The notes: a model not told the origin generated them from the letters alone. A stretch of DNA of 64,000 nt from Ailurus styani (GCA_002007465.1 LNAC01000032.1:3329542-3393541); one strand, 5' to 3'. Positions 46,740 through 57,990 are shown, numbered from the stretch's first letter. Translations and numbers: made by a program.

Positions 46740-47160
46740 GTGGAGAAGATACTGTAAAAGAGCCAAAGGGAAACAGAGAACAGCAGCCATGTGTTTCAAT
46801 GCAATATTGAATAATCCATTATTAATTGTATTGAGTTTCAGTGTTACGTTGATTATATTGTAAATTCTCAGATGCATTTGACTCTTTTGGTTTTTCTCCT
46901 TTAACTTGTCTGCCATTGTTAATATTAAACTTCATCTGGCTATCTAGTAGGTTGTAACTAGGGTGATCACACTACCCAGTTAACCAGAACAGTCCCAGTG
47001 TACACCTGTTGTAGATCAGTTAATACCTGTTAATTACTTTTAATGTGTCTTTCCCCATCAAGTGTCCTGGTTTGAATGATGAGCTAGCTACATGCTCACT
47101 CTATAACTTCATTACTCTTCTTTCATTACTGGTTTTCTAGGTCTTCTTGTATATTTATTA
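46740..47160. other. Unique DNA, nothing recognised
   Basis: No exon or repeat was assigned. Confidence 0.4.
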
Positions 47161-47180
47161 AAAAAAAAAAAAACCTATAG

Positions 47181-47372
47181 GGGCACCCTGGTGGCTCAGT
47201 GGGTTAAAGCCTCTGCCTTCGGCTCGGGTCATGATCCCAGGGTCCTGGGATCAAGTCCTGCATCAGTCTCTCTGTTCAGCAGGGAGCCTGCTTCCTCCTC
47301 TCTCTCTGCCTGCCTCTCAGCCTACTTGTGATCTCTCTCTCTGTGTCAAATAAATAAATAAAATCTTAAAAA
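47181..47372 (+). mobile_element. CAN-SINE (SINEC)
   Basis: Head GGGGCACCCTGGTGGCTCAG, mustelid-type tail, AAATAAATAAATAAAATC. The TSD is imperfect (AAAAACCTATAG versus AAAAACCCTACAG). Confidence 0.96.
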
Positions 47373-47448
47373 AAAACCCTACAGTTTATTTTCTATCATA
47401 CAAATAAAAAGTCAAGCTGATACTCTGTTCGGATAAAATTGAATTTTA

Positions 47449-47666
47449 TTTTATTTTTTAAGATTTTATTTATTTATTTGAGACAGAGAGAGGAGAAGCA
47501 AAAGCAGGGGGAGTAACAGCGAGAGGGAGAAGCAGACTTCGCACTGAGTTAGTACTCCCCCCCAACTCCTACGCCCCTACCAAATGAGGGACTCCATCTC
47601 AGGATCCTGGGATCTTGACTTGAGCCAAAGGCAGATGCTTAACCAACTGAGCCACCCAGGCACCCC
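47449..47666 (-). mobile_element. CAN-SINE with an odd C-rich interior
   Basis: 'agattttatttatttatttg' start and 'gagccacccaggcacccc' end. The exact 15-base TSD ATAAAATTGAATTTT is at 47433-47447 and 47667-47681. Between about 47548 and 47595 the usual 'gcagggagcctgatg' block is replaced by a C-rich stretch not seen in the other copies. Confidence 0.95.
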
Positions 47667-47849
47667 ATAAAATTGAATTTTCAAAGACATTTTGGGATAA
47701 TTATGATTTTTGTCTTATTTACCTTTTCCTAATTCCAAAAAGAGTTCTGCATTTTTAAATATTGAAGTCTTCTTCACCCTTTAGCATATTTTAAGCCTTT
47801 TTTAAATATAGCTTTTGCATTATTTTCAGTACTTGACTCTTTTTAATAC

Positions 47850-48480
47850 ATGAGTCATTTCATAACATGTTTTCTTGTGGAATTTTTTCAAAAATGAAAA
47901 AGTAATGATTATAGGATACTGGTCCCATATAATCACCACCCAGCTTCATCTACCATAAACATTTTCCTAATTTTTTAGTCATTTTAACATTTTTCTTGCT
48001 ATTATTATTGAAGTATTTTTTATGGCTGTGTTTTCTAAATAACTGTTCATATGCTATTATAAATTGCCATATTTACAAATTCTATTATTGTTTGGGATTG
48101 TCGAGTATAAATCCTGTCAATTGCAAATGATAATTTTGATTTCCTTTTCTCATTATTTATACCAGTTATTTGGCATTCTTATCTTACATTAACTGATTTC
48201 TTATTAACTGGCATTGATTTCAAAATAGCCTTATAATAAGTATCCTTATAATATTCATATTTTAAGGAAATATGTTAATAGAAACTTTCATACTTTCCCT
48301 TTTAAGAACTACAAATTATTTTTTGCTGAAATTAGGTGGTTACATTTGCCAGCATTTTGATAGGGATTTCTTTTCATAAATATTAACAGTTTTAATACTC
48401 TAAGAGCAACATCTGCTTATTGCACAAATGTTGAAAAATACAATTAAAAGGAAAAAAAATCCTAAAGTTTGCCACTAAAT
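47850..48480 (-). mobile_element. Very old LINE-1 remnants
   Basis: 'catataatcaccacccagct' with 'catctaccataaacattttc' looks like an antisense L1M 3' UTR. 'aattgcaaatgataattttg' with 'atttataccagttatttggc' looks like antisense ORF2. Strongly decayed. Confidence 0.5.
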
Positions 48481-48559
48481 ATAAATGTAAATTTTGATAT
48501 TTCTCTTTAGTAGTTATTTTTTATGAATTTAAGTATTTATATCAAAGTTATTAATACAT

Positions 48560-49822
48560 GACAATTGGAATCCAGATTTGATACCCCGAACTTTAAAGAT
48601 AAACAGCTTTACAAAGTTTAAGAGATCTTCATAAACACCATTTTCAATAAATGAATACTATTCCTTCAGATCCCTGTATCACTCTGTGATTGGCTATAAG
48701 CTCTGGGGCTGTGGGAAGATTCATTCAATTGCAGTGTGTGCAGCAAGACCGTGAAGCCAAATCACACCAAGCTACACTGCTTGAGTAGTCTCTGCGGGCC
48801 GAACCTTCCTTAGATCACACTCTATTCCTTAACTTACAGTCAAACGGCCCACCAATCTCCTAATTTTGAACTTTAAGCCGTCTCATTTATTTTTCCTATA
48901 AACAATACTGTGTTGAATATCTGTGTCTGGAAATCAAGAATGGATTCTCTTTTTGTCAATGATATGTCTCCATATGAGTATCAGCAAGGCTCCCCGCTGG
49001 TGGTCTCAGGGCTGACTCAGTAGGCTGTTCCTTGAAGAACCCCTGGTGGCAAACATGTTCCCCCCCAACCCTGGAAAAAGACAACCCTGAGCTTGAGCTC
49101 CCCTGGAATTACAAAGACTTGACCTTCCCCACCTTTTTCTAATAGGGTCTAAGATCTGTCTATCTCTTTGATTAGACATAGTTCATATTTTCTGGCCATT
49201 TTTACTTCCAGTATTGATCACTTACCATATTTTCTTTGGGAGTTTGTATTTTTTGTATTGATTTGCAGAAATATGCTTTTGAATAGGGATATTGACCACT
49301 TCGTCTTCATATATATCATCCCTCCACTTTGTCTTGCTTTACTGTTTGGAAATCATAATAATAAATAAGTTGATAAATCTTTTCCTGCACAGCGAAAAAT
49401 TCTGCAAAGTTTTGTCTAAAATTTCTCACTGGTTCTTTAGTAGAGAGGCAGTAGATTCTAGGGCCAGGCATCTGCAGCCAATAGCAGATTGAGAAACAGC
49501 ATCTGTTTCTTACCAGCTTCTGCCCTCGGGCGGTTAGGTAACTCCAGAGGTCCTGCTTCTGGATCCTCCTCTCCCTCCTCACCTCTTGCCCCTCATTCTT
49601 TGTGCTCTACATCTTCTTCTCTATGCTAACGGTTCACTTGCCATGAAGACTTTGTATATTATGCAACACTTTCTCCTAACTTTCCCCCTTATGATTCTTC
49701 AGGTCTTCATGTTCATGTACTTTCTGACTGGACAACAAAGGCTGAGTATTTGGGGCAGGAACTGTAGTTAGCTCACCCGCAAACCATTTCCAAACCCTTT
49801 CACGTTTGGCTTCCTTTAGTGT
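48560..49822. other. Unique DNA with a locally GC-richer block
   Basis: 48660-49150 and 49440-49580 are richer in GC than the surroundings and match no repeat I know. No exon with clear splice sites and a recognisable protein was found. Confidence 0.4.
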
Positions 49823-49825
49823 ATA

Positions 49826-50018
49826 ACAGGGGTTGTCAAAGTGTGGTCCTGGGAGCAGCAGTAGCAGCAGCTTTTTCTGAAGACTTGTTAGAATTGTGAA
49901 TTCTCAGGCCCCTCCCCATACCTGCTCAAGAACTCTGGGAGTGGGGTCCCTCAATTGGTGTTTTCGTAAGCATTCCGGGTGATTCTGATGCACAATAAGG
50001 TTTGAGAATCCAAATGCT
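49826..50018 (+). mobile_element. MER5A (non-autonomous hAT-Charlie DNA transposon)
   Basis: Opens 'ggggttgtcaaagtgtggtc', then 'agacttgttagaattgtgaa', 'ttctcaggcccctccccata', 'gggtgattctgatgcacaat' and closes 'aaggtttgagaatc', complementary to the start. This is the MER5A layout with decayed terminal inverted repeats. Confidence 0.92.
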
Positions 50019-50129
50019 GTTGAAAATAGAATACTAAATACCCATTATCAGCCTCCCTTGATGCTAAAGTGACCATAGGATGCAGTTCTGGCTAGTGAGA
50101 ATTAAGTGAACTCAGTTGCTGAGGGTCCT

Positions 50130-50322
50130 GGGAAGGAAGGAAGGAAGGAAGGAAAGAAAAAGGAGGAAGGAAAAGGAAGGAAAGAAAAGGAAGGAAGGAA
50201 GGAAGGAAGGAAGGAAGGAAGGAAGGAAGGAAGGAAGGGAGGAAAGGAAGAAGGAAGGGAGGGAGGGAGGATGGAAGGAAGAAAAGGAAGGAGGGGAAGG
50301 AGGGATGGAGGGAGGGAGAAAA
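50130..50322. repeat. (GGAA)n polypurine tract
   Basis: About 190 bases of nearly pure purine on the plus strand with a clean GGAA core at 50188-50237 and GGGA variants. The long open frames on both strands (R/K/E/G-rich; P/S/F/L-rich) are products of the repeat, not genes. Confidence 0.97.
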
Positions 50323-50895
50323 GATCTGTTTTCATGTGGCCCTTTGCTCTTCTACCTTTTTGCTGTCTAGAACATGTTTGAAATGAAACTAAATTATATC
50401 TGAGAAAAATTTACAGTGTCAAATGCAATACAATAAAATGCAAATTTTATTGTCTTTGTATCTGCTATCTCATTTAAATTATTGCTAAAAATCCATGACT
50501 TAGTGCTGAGGCCTCCTTCCTTGTTAAAGTAGATACTAACGTGGGGGGGGTTGGTAGATATTTCCCTTCTATTTGTTCAGGATAAATCTTCATTGTCTTT
50601 GGAAAGAAGAATAAACCCAATAAAAGTATCAACTATACTTTCATTTACACACTCACTTATTTTACATGCCTTACTCCAAACACTGAATTTTGATAGTTGA
50701 TGATTTCTTTGTATCACAATGAAAGTCCGGGTGGGCTTAAGGAAAAAAAAAAAAAAGTGAAACTTTCAGAATGAACATTTGCTATTGATTATGAGAATGT
50801 GTCAGATATGTGTGTGGGGAACAGGGGAGGGTGAATGGTGGGTAGCTGCATGATCTATTAATAAGAAACAGTTTAATGCAGGAGATCACTAAAGC

Positions 50896-51273
50896 ATGGC
50901 TAATTCTGAAGCCAAAACCCACACATTCTTAACTTTTCCCCCAGCTTTCGAACCAGTCTCCACACACTCAGTACAGGAACTGGAACATTACTCTTTGAAA
51001 GCAAAGCCAGTGTTTAGAAAATCTGAAGTCGAGCTAACAACACAGCATATAGAAGTCACACAGGATGTTATTTTAAACTGTAATGCAGAAATGTCAGTTC
51101 ATTTGATATCTTTATTTGTTACATGTGGGCTTGAAGAAAGCATGTTATGTACATTCCTGCTTTACAGATACTCTGATACAGGGTATATTCAACTGTCAGG
51201 GAAGTTTGAGGTCCATCAAGTAGACAGGATCTTTACTAAACAGCTTTTGGAGTTTAGAGAAAAGAATATATGA
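50896..51273 (+). CDS. Orphan open frame of 125 codons, probably not coding
   Basis: The longest open frame in the window outside known repeats and simple sequence. The predicted product has no recognised domain, signal peptide or membrane segment. Composition is protein-like but not distinctive. A pyrimidine-rich acceptor-like site (TTTTCCCCCAG, ending at 50944) lies inside the frame. No promoter or poly(A) signal clearly belongs to it. Chance is the leading explanation; I list it so that it can be tested. Confidence 0.12.
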   Translation: MANSEAKTHTFLTFPPAFEPVSTHSVQELEHYSLKAKPVFRKSEVELTTQHIEVTQDVILNCNAEMSVHLISLFVTCGLEESMLCTFLLYRYSDTGYIQLSGKFEVHQVDRIFTKQLLEFREKNI

Positions 51274-51418
51274 TGATTTCTCTCATCACCTCCCATAGAA
51301 CAATATGTATTTAAAAATATCATTCAGGATTCATTGAGAGAGGATGTTTGGGTGACTCCATTGAAATGGTTATACAATTTAATCATCTAACTGCTGTCAG
51401 CATTCTCCCTCTCCATAG

Positions 51419-51462
51419 CACATAATCCGAAGATTGAAACACAACTGGATCTGAAGAAAGAG
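51419..51462 (+). other. Exon-like 44-base segment
   Basis: Preceded by a good acceptor (CTCCCTCTCCATAG) and followed by a good donor (AGgtaatg). One of the three frames is open across all 44 bases. No protein match is recognised. Such decoys are common in mammalian DNA. Confidence 0.1.
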
Positions 51463-52580
51463 GTAATGAGCACCACCTTTAATTGGTTGCACTTGACTAA
51501 TGCTTGTGCTATCTTACACTATGGTCAAAACATTTCGTGTAAATCACATCCTACAGTGACATTTTCTCTTTTTCCTTCATTACCAGTTTTATTTGACTAC
51601 TTCCAAAATGTTAAATCAGATGGTTGATTGGTGATCTTCTACAGATTTATTAGCTGGAAAAAGGGAAAGAATGGAATGAGAAGCTTTATATCAATGACAC
51701 ATGCTTTCTTGTTCACAGCAGTCTGGAGATTATACATCTTTTTTTTTGTATAAATAAGACAAAAAATTAGTTGAAATTTTTTATGTCTGTATATTACAGA
51801 TAAGCAAAAAACTCTTTTGGTTACAACACCAAAATAAAGCAATCCTTGGCAGTCTTTTTGGAATCATTTCCAGAGGAAAATAAAAAGAACAAAGTTATTT
51901 TTCTTTAACAGAAATTAAAAAGATAATAAAAAGAGAAAACTGTGGAGTGGAAAGGACCTTACCTTTATCAGCGGAAAAGTTAAAAAGAAGGTCTGCAAGC
52001 TCTAGCTATACCTGTGTATTGGAGCTGCAGGGAAACTAGAAACTACAGTTTAGGAACGGGTCCTCCCAAGTGGTGGTGGTGGTCTTGCATCCTGATGGAG
52101 GCCCCAAGTGTGTGAGGGGCTGGAGCACATTGGAGATAATGTACTACAACAACTCTCCACTCCAATTTCATTGAAAGGAACTGCCTATCAGTATAGATAC
52201 TTCCAAATGGGAGATGGGATATTTAACCCATCTTCAACCCATGGGATATTATATCATTTTTAAGCTTCATTACCTTTAACAAAAGATTTTGATAGAACGA
52301 TATCTCTTTTATACTAGTGACCACAAGCAGGAATAAATATTTATTGTGGAGAGATTCTAGAACTATGTATATTCAAGAAAGTAAAGCGCATCTCTCTCCA
52401 TATGATTGTCTTGATTAAAAACAATGCGAAGCTAAAGATATTGAGCAGTCTTTATTAAAAAATTTTTTGACCTGTGAGACAGGAGAGGACGGTATTGTAA
52501 ACTCTCACAGGTGCATGCTGAAAAAAACTAGAGTAGCAATCAGAAACAGCTTTGTTGACAACCATTGAATTCTTCGCATG

Positions 52581-52682
52581 TTTTTTTTAAAGATTTTATT
52601 TTTACGTAATCTCTACACCCAACATGGGGCTCGAACCCACAACCCTGAGATCAAGACTCGCATGCTCTACTGACTGAGCCAG
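52581..52682 (-). mobile_element. tRNA-type short CAN-SINE
   Basis: 'aaagattttatttttacgta', 'atctctacacccaacatggg', 'gctcgaacccacaaccctga', 'tgctctactgactgagcca'. The GCTCGAACCC stretch is the antisense B-box region of the tRNA-like head. Flanks CTTCGCATGTTTT and CTTGCGTGTTTT form a decayed TSD. Same subtype as the outer SINE at 23844-24158. Confidence 0.92.
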
Positions 52683-52894
52683 GCTTGCGTGTTTTCACTG
52701 TCGTTTTATACTTCTATATTTTTACTTGTATCCAATCATCATTCATAGTGAAGTGGATGGTATTTTATTATGGTCCCATATTAAGTGGGTGGTCATTTTA
52801 TTAAATGACAGCAAGCCATACAAATCCACTCTCAAGAATATGTTTTTGATAGTGAATGTATATTTTACCTAAGAAACTAATCAACTCTTGTCTT

Positions 52895-53045
52895 TAAAAT
52901 TATTTTATTTATTCATTCACTTATGAATCTTCCAAACATATGTTAAATGTCCTGTTTCTTCTAGGCACTGTTTAGGCACAGAGGCTAGAACATTCATTCA
53001 TTAATGTGTTTTGATGAGTTTGTTGTCAGTCATTTCCTGGGATTC
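52895..53045 (-). mobile_element. LINE-2 (L2) 3' end fragment
   Basis: 'tattcattcacttatgaatc', 'cttctaggcactgtttaggc', 'acagaggctagaacattcat' match the antisense L2 terminus. Confidence 0.6.
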
Positions 53046-53164
53046 ATGTCTTGGTGAGGGGATATCAGGTTGTTTAGAAGAGAATAAACAATCATGTGAC
53101 TTAATTTTTCAACTTTTAGACAGTTTGAGAGTTCCTCATGTTGTCTATATTATTATTATTTTTA

Positions 53165-53335
53165 AATTTAGTGATTGATTGACTTTTTAAATTTAAGCGT
53201 AGTTGATGCAGTGTTACACTAATTTCAGGTTTATGACATAGGGAGTTGACAAGTCTATACATTAGGCTGCACTCACCACAAGTGTGGCTACCATCTGTCA
53301 CCATATGATGTTCTTACAGTTCTGTATCACTCACT
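53165..53335 (-). mobile_element. Old LINE-1 3' UTR fragment
   Basis: 'gcgtagttgatgcagtgtta', 'cactaatttcaggtttatga' and 'ctaccatctgtcaccatatg' match an antisense L1MA-type 3' UTR. Confidence 0.72.
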
Positions 53336-53397
53336 GTTGTGAAGAACAAAATACAAATCACCTCAAATTTAGCAGCCCCACTTCAGTAGAGCTTTTT

Positions 53398-53655
53398 TAA
53401 AATTTAAATTCAATTAACTAAACTATAATATATTATTTGTTTCAGGGTACTGTGATTCATCAGTCTTATACAATACCCAGTGCTCACTACAACACATACC
53501 CTCCCGGATGTCCATCACCCAGTTACCCCATCCCCCCACCCAACTCCCTCTCCAGTAACCCTCAGTTTGTTTCCTGAGATTAAGTCTCTTATGGTTTGTC
53601 TCCCTCTCTGGTTTCATCTTGTTTCATTTTTTCTTCTCTTCCCCTATGATCCTCT
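53398..53655 (-). mobile_element. Carnivore LINE-1 3' UTR, 5'-truncated
   Basis: 'tgtttcagggtactgtgatt', 'caatacccagtgctcactac', 'taaccctcagtttgtttcct', 'gagattaagtctcttatggt' are the antisense of the same 3' UTR present at 45300-45540. Confidence 0.88.
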
Positions 53656-54129
53656 GCCTTACTTCTTGTCTGTATTAAAACCACTCCCTTCTTTATATGA
53701 GAAATATCTAGCAGGGATTTAATTTACTTTGATTTGAACAAGACTTGAGTTTCCCATCTTCACTGAACGTGGGGGTGCAGGAGTTAAATTCATGGTCAGA
53801 GGTCAATTTAAAAAAGCTCAGTTTTTGCATATATGAGTTTGATTGTAAACCATGTTACTGTTACATACACACTGCAAAGAACTTGGTGGGAAGTACAAGT
53901 AAGTCATGTATAAAATCTTTTCTGAATTAGCATCTTATTTTTTTTTTCAGAAGAAAGAAGTTTTGAAATTCTCAAGGCCTCTTTCAGCAACCCAAGAGAT
54001 CATGGTATCACTGACTACATCTTCAGCTGTTCATGGACTTTGCCAAAGCATGGAGATTTTGAGAGAGACAGAGAAACCAAGAGACACAGAGGGAGAGTCA
54101 GAAAGCAATAGAGATAGAGACAGAGGATT

Positions 54130-54174
<45 letters not shown>

Positions 54175-54490
54175 TTTAAATCACAAATTTAAATGGCAAG
54201 CAAAATAAAGTACATTCTATTACTTTTGAGAATATTTCATACAAAAATAGGAGAGATCCTGGAAAAAGTAGAGAGCAAAAAGGGTGAAAAGAGAATACAG
54301 CTTCAGATAATGTTACCCATTTCAATATTTCAATTCAGTGTGAAAAGAAAAATGCTCAGGAAGGAAGTGTAAGAGTCACCCCAGAATATGTTGGCACTGT
54401 CATGACAGACATGCCCTGCCACACACTTATGATGTGGACTCTTGGTGGTGTCTCCATGGTTGATCAGTTGTGTTGCCCATGTACAGTAGT
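53656..54490. other. Unique DNA with one microsatellite
   Basis: Contains the (GT)n array at 54131-54171. A 100-codon frame (53906-54208) runs into the microsatellite and has no known motif. Confidence 0.4.
54131..54171. repeat. (GT)n microsatellite
   Basis: About 20 uninterrupted GT dinucleotides. Confidence 0.98.
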
Positions 54491-54494
54491 TCGG

Positions 54495-54645
54495 CATGCA
54501 GACATCCAGACTGCCTGGATTTTCAATCTTGATGCTACCAAGTATGAACTGTGGGACTTTAGGAAAGTTAATTCATTTTCTGGTCTCTAAATTCCCTCAT
54601 TCCCAAAGTAGACCTCGTAAAATTCTCTGATGTATAGAGCTTCTC
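54495..54645 (+). mobile_element. MIR SINE
   Basis: 'gactgcctggattttcaatc', 'gaactgtgggactttaggaa', 'gttaattcattttctggtct' follow the MIR core in sense. Confidence 0.75.
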
Positions 54646-54649
54646 TAAA

Positions 54650-55025
54650 TTTTTTTTTAAAAAACAGGCACTTGAAACTATCTCTAGTGCCCAATAATCA
54701 TTAGCTATTATTATTTTTGTTTACGTTGGTAACTCAAGTATTATCATTCTCCTAAGATCTCTTATTAACCTTGTCCTGGCTTATCCTTAACTTACAATCT
54801 CAATGTCTAATTTACCAAAATTAGAATTGAATTCCTTGGGTGTCATCTTTCTCTGCTTACCTCTCATTGACGAGTTTATCTATAAAGACTAACTTTGTTA
54901 CTTTCATCTACTAGGTTTGGGATTGTGGCATCCCACCTCTTGTGGACCAGCTCATCCCTATCCTTAAATACATCCTAGCTTTTGTCCATTAATAGTCATT
55001 TTATTCCCTTTATCCTACTTTAGTC
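54650..55025. other. Unique DNA, nothing recognised
   Basis: No exon or repeat was assigned. It may contain a further decayed 5' part of the L2 that follows. Confidence 0.35.
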
Positions 55026-55029
55026 CTTT

Positions 55030-55910
55030 ATGGTTCTCTTGGATTATTCTAATTTTCATATTAGTTTCCTTCCTCTTTCAAAGCATTCTGCACAATGTGG
55101 CCAGACTGGACTTGTCAAGTTATTTTTGTTCCAGTTGTTCCTCTAAGTAAATCCTTTCAATGGTATCCCTTTGTTCTTAGAATAAAGTACTAATTCCATG
55201 AAATGGCCTGTGTGATCTGGCTTCTGCCTACATCTTCTTCCACACTCCCCCCACACACCACCTCTTCTACTTTGTTCCTCCAGCTACCCAGCTCTTCTCT
55301 ACATCACACTAATAGAGTAAGTCCTTCCCACCTTGTCCTGGTGGTCCCCTTTGCTTAAAATGTCCTTCACAGGGCGCCTGGGTGGCTCAGTGGGTTAAAG
55401 CCTCTGCTTTCTGCTCAGGTCATGATCTCAGGGTCCTGGGATCGAGGCCCGCATCGGGCTCCTTGCTCAGCAGGGAGCCTGCTTCCCCCCCCCTCTCTCT
55501 GCCTTCCTCTCTGCCTCCTTGTGATCTCTCTCCCTCTGTGAAATAAATAAATAAAAGCTTTAAAAAAAAATGTCCTTCACAGCTCCAGCACTTTTTTTTT
55601 ACCCGATTTGATGCAATCCATCTTATTCCAACTTCAATATTACTTTATTAAGGAGAACTCTTCTGACATTCCAAACTTTTTGATCATTACTTCCTCTTAA
55701 CGTTTCCTAAAAATTCTCTTCCCTCCCTAAGGAATCCTGAACTTTTCCATGATAGTTATCTAAATTACAGATTTAATATTTGCTTGTTCCGTTCTTTACT
55801 AGCTGAACCAGAACTCCAACAGTCTAAAACTGTGTCTTCTTGTTCACTGCTGTATTTCTGACACAAAATGACTGGCCAGTTGTTTTTGAATAATTAAATG
55901 AGCAAATGCT
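55030..55910 (+). mobile_element. LINE-2 (L2) 3' half, carrying a SINE
   Basis: Sense L2: 'gcacaatgtggccagactgg', 'aatggcctgtgtgatctggc', 'cagctacccagctcttctct', then, after the SINE, 'tgttcactgctgtatttctg' and 'atgactggccagttgttttt'. The two parts join correctly across the SINE insertion. Confidence 0.85.
55373..55566 (+). mobile_element. CAN-SINE (SINEC) inserted in L2
   Basis: Head GGCGCCTGGGTGGCTCAGTG, CT tail, AAATAAATAAATAAAAGC. The exact 16-base TSD AAAATGTCCTTCACAG is at 55357-55372 and 55567-55582. Confidence 0.97.
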
Positions 55911-56204
55911 GTTGCCATCACTAGGAATTTTGATGTTAGAAGATCCTTCACCCTTCTCTTTAGGCTATCAAATTTCACAGTTTACTGCCCGAGTTTTGAC
56001 ATTAGCCTCAGCTTTAAACTCTCTGTAACCAGCAGAGAAACTGAGTAGGAAGTTTACTTATTTCAAATCCAAATATGGTGAATCAATTTCCTTGCCCCTC
56101 CAGAATTCTCTTATGCTAACATAATGGGATTATGTAATTTTGTAGTTGAAATGTACAGTAAATGACTTTGGGTGCATTTTTTGTGGCCATGTTCTAATTT
56201 TGTG

Positions 56205-56350
56205 CTCAATAGGTACAACTTGGACAGGTTAGTTAATCTTTCTTTCACTTGATTCTCTCATATTTAAATGTGAGAATATGTTTGATCCTCTAAAGTCTTT
56301 GAAGGCATTCTTGGAATGTAGTAGGTACTCAATAAATAATAGAAGTTCTT
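56205..56350 (+). mobile_element. MIR SINE, degraded
   Basis: 'acaggttagttaatctttct', 'ttcacttgattctctcatat' and 'gtagtaggtactcaataaat' keep the MIR order. Confidence 0.65.
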
Positions 56351-56404
56351 TATGATTCTTGTTATTAATATTAAAACCAGATACAGCAGCTCTATATGAT
56401 GTCC

Positions 56405-56565
56405 ATTTCTATATATATGGGTGTATGTAGATAAGTGTTTACATATCTACACACACATACATACACGCATATATACATATATGTGTGTATATGCATATAC
56501 ATGTCTACATGCATAAATATATATATACACATACATATACATATATATGTGTATATATATATATT
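56405..56565. repeat. (TA/CA/TG)n compound microsatellite
   Basis: Alternating purine-pyrimidine dinucleotides (ATAT, ACAC, TGTG, CATA) over about 160 bases. It creates mirror-like Y/I/H-rich open frames on both strands. Confidence 0.93.
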
Positions 56566-57155
56566 TGATAAGCTTGTAAATCAGAGTATTTCTTGCCAGG
56601 ATACCCACTGTAAGTAACCAAAGAGCAAACTGTTCCATTAGAAGGGGTCAAGAAGAATTTGGTGTATAGTAGGTATGAAGTATGTGTTTGTTGAAAAAAT
56701 GAATTAAGAATGAATTAATAATAGAGCAATTATAATACTACAGTACTTCTATTTCTTAGAAATACAGGAAAATGGAAGAGGTTTCAAAACAAAAGGATTA
56801 ACTTAGCAAAATTAGGATATTTCAAAATCTTATATATCTGTGTTGGTTGAAAATTATACTTTTTTATATATTTGAATTTTTTAAGTGTAATTTCAATGGA
56901 ATTAAACATTTAAATTAGAAGTAATGAAGAGGTCTTGATAAAAAGTGATATGAGTTCTTTTCATATTGAATTAATTTAAAAAAAACTCTTTAGTACTTCC
57001 TGTTGTGGTAGAGCCCTTTTCAAAAGGTTTTAAACTCTATGCTATCATTTCTGACAATGGACCTTGTATAGGACACTTTTTAATATCTTTACAATTTTTT
57101 TTGTCTTGGAGACTGAAAAAAAGGTATAAGTGTCTGTCTATCACAAATGTCTCAG
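56566..57155. other. Unique AT-rich DNA
   Basis: No exon or repeat was recognised. Confidence 0.4.
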
Positions 57156-57169
57156 AAATAATAACAGTA

Positions 57170-57348
57170 GGGACCCCTGGGTGGCTCAGTCGGTTAAGTG
57201 ACTGCCTTTGGCTCAGATCATGTTCCTGGAGTCCCAGGATCGAGTACTGCATCTGGTTCCCTGCTTGGAGGGGAGTCTCCTTCTCCCTCTGACCCTCCCC
57301 CTCTTGTTCTGTCTCTCTCTCTCAAATAAATAAATAAAATATTTAAAA
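57170..57348 (+). mobile_element. CAN-SINE (SINEC), older subtype
   Basis: Head GGGACCCCTGGGTGGCTCAG, 'ggttaagtgactgcctttgg', short CT tract, AAATAAATAAATAAAATA. The TSD AATAATAACAGTA (57157-57169) recurs with one change at 57349-57361. Confidence 0.95.
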
Positions 57349-57361
57349 AATAATAACAATA

Positions 57362-57990
57362 AAATAAGTATGTAAGTTTCACATAAGGCAGTTGGCACTC
57401 TAGGTCTATCCTGTGGGGTGGCAACTTGAGAGGCAACTCTACTCCCCACTTCTCTCACAGAAAACTCAACTAAATACTGCCTTCCTTAATAAAGTCATCT
57501 AATCCATAATAATATAGTTCCTGTTTCTCTGAACCGATCTTGGAAGTATTAAGCAATGAAGGGTAAACCCCTGCTTCTGCCGTAACCAAGGCAGGAGGTG
57601 GATCCACGAAGAGCATACGTTCTTCTGTTGGAATTAGTTGGAATGCATGGATTTTCATGTAGGGAAGAGGCTCCATGGAGCCTCTGAGCCCTGGTCACCA
57701 ACTAGGTCAACTGCAATTGATGTTCTGGAGTCACAGAGTTAGGGCGACAACCCACAAGGCAACCTTGTTCCCCCATTCATCTTTGCAAGAGCAAAGAGCT
57801 AAGAAGTGGAATTAACATCACATAAGTCAAAAGTCACAATCACTCTTAGGAGGAGTCCCCAGAGCTGTCCCTGGATAGAACCTGCAGACAGAAAGGAAAA
57901 ACTGGGACTAGATATTACTGGTGTCACTTCCATTTGTATTCACTACATGTCCTCTCCACCTGCAGAAAGTGAAAATGTAAAAGGCCTATT
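57362..57990. other. Unique DNA with a protein-like minus-strand frame
   Basis: A 68-codon minus-strand frame (57470-57676) has an unusually even, protein-like composition, but I recognise no family. Nothing else was identified. Confidence 0.3.

Larger units (their letters stand above)
50323..52560. other. Unique DNA, the longest repeat-poor stretch of the right half
   Basis: Holds an isolated 125-codon frame (50896-51273) and an exon-like 44-base segment (51419-51462) but no known gene. A G run lies at 50543-50550. Confidence 0.4.

Noticed and set aside
50102..50381. Open frames of 77-91 codons on both strands
   Set aside because: They are translations of the GGAA purine tract, with repetitive K/E/G/R or P/S/F/L products.
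52581..52682. tRNA-like sequence with a B-box
   Set aside because: It is the tRNA-derived head of a SINE with a T-rich tail and flanking duplication, and it lacks a complete cloverleaf, so it is not a tRNA gene.
53906..54208. 100-codon frame preceded by an acceptor-like T-run plus CAG at about 53937-53950
   Set aside because: It runs into a GT microsatellite (CVCVCV), has no known domain, and the acceptor is a common decoy.
56435..56638. Y/I/H-rich open frames on both strands
   Set aside because: Produced by the TA/CA/TG compound microsatellite.
57005..57060. SDNGP, resembling the integrase motif
   Set aside because: Only five residues match, with no flanking integrase similarity and no element ends. 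Treated as chance.
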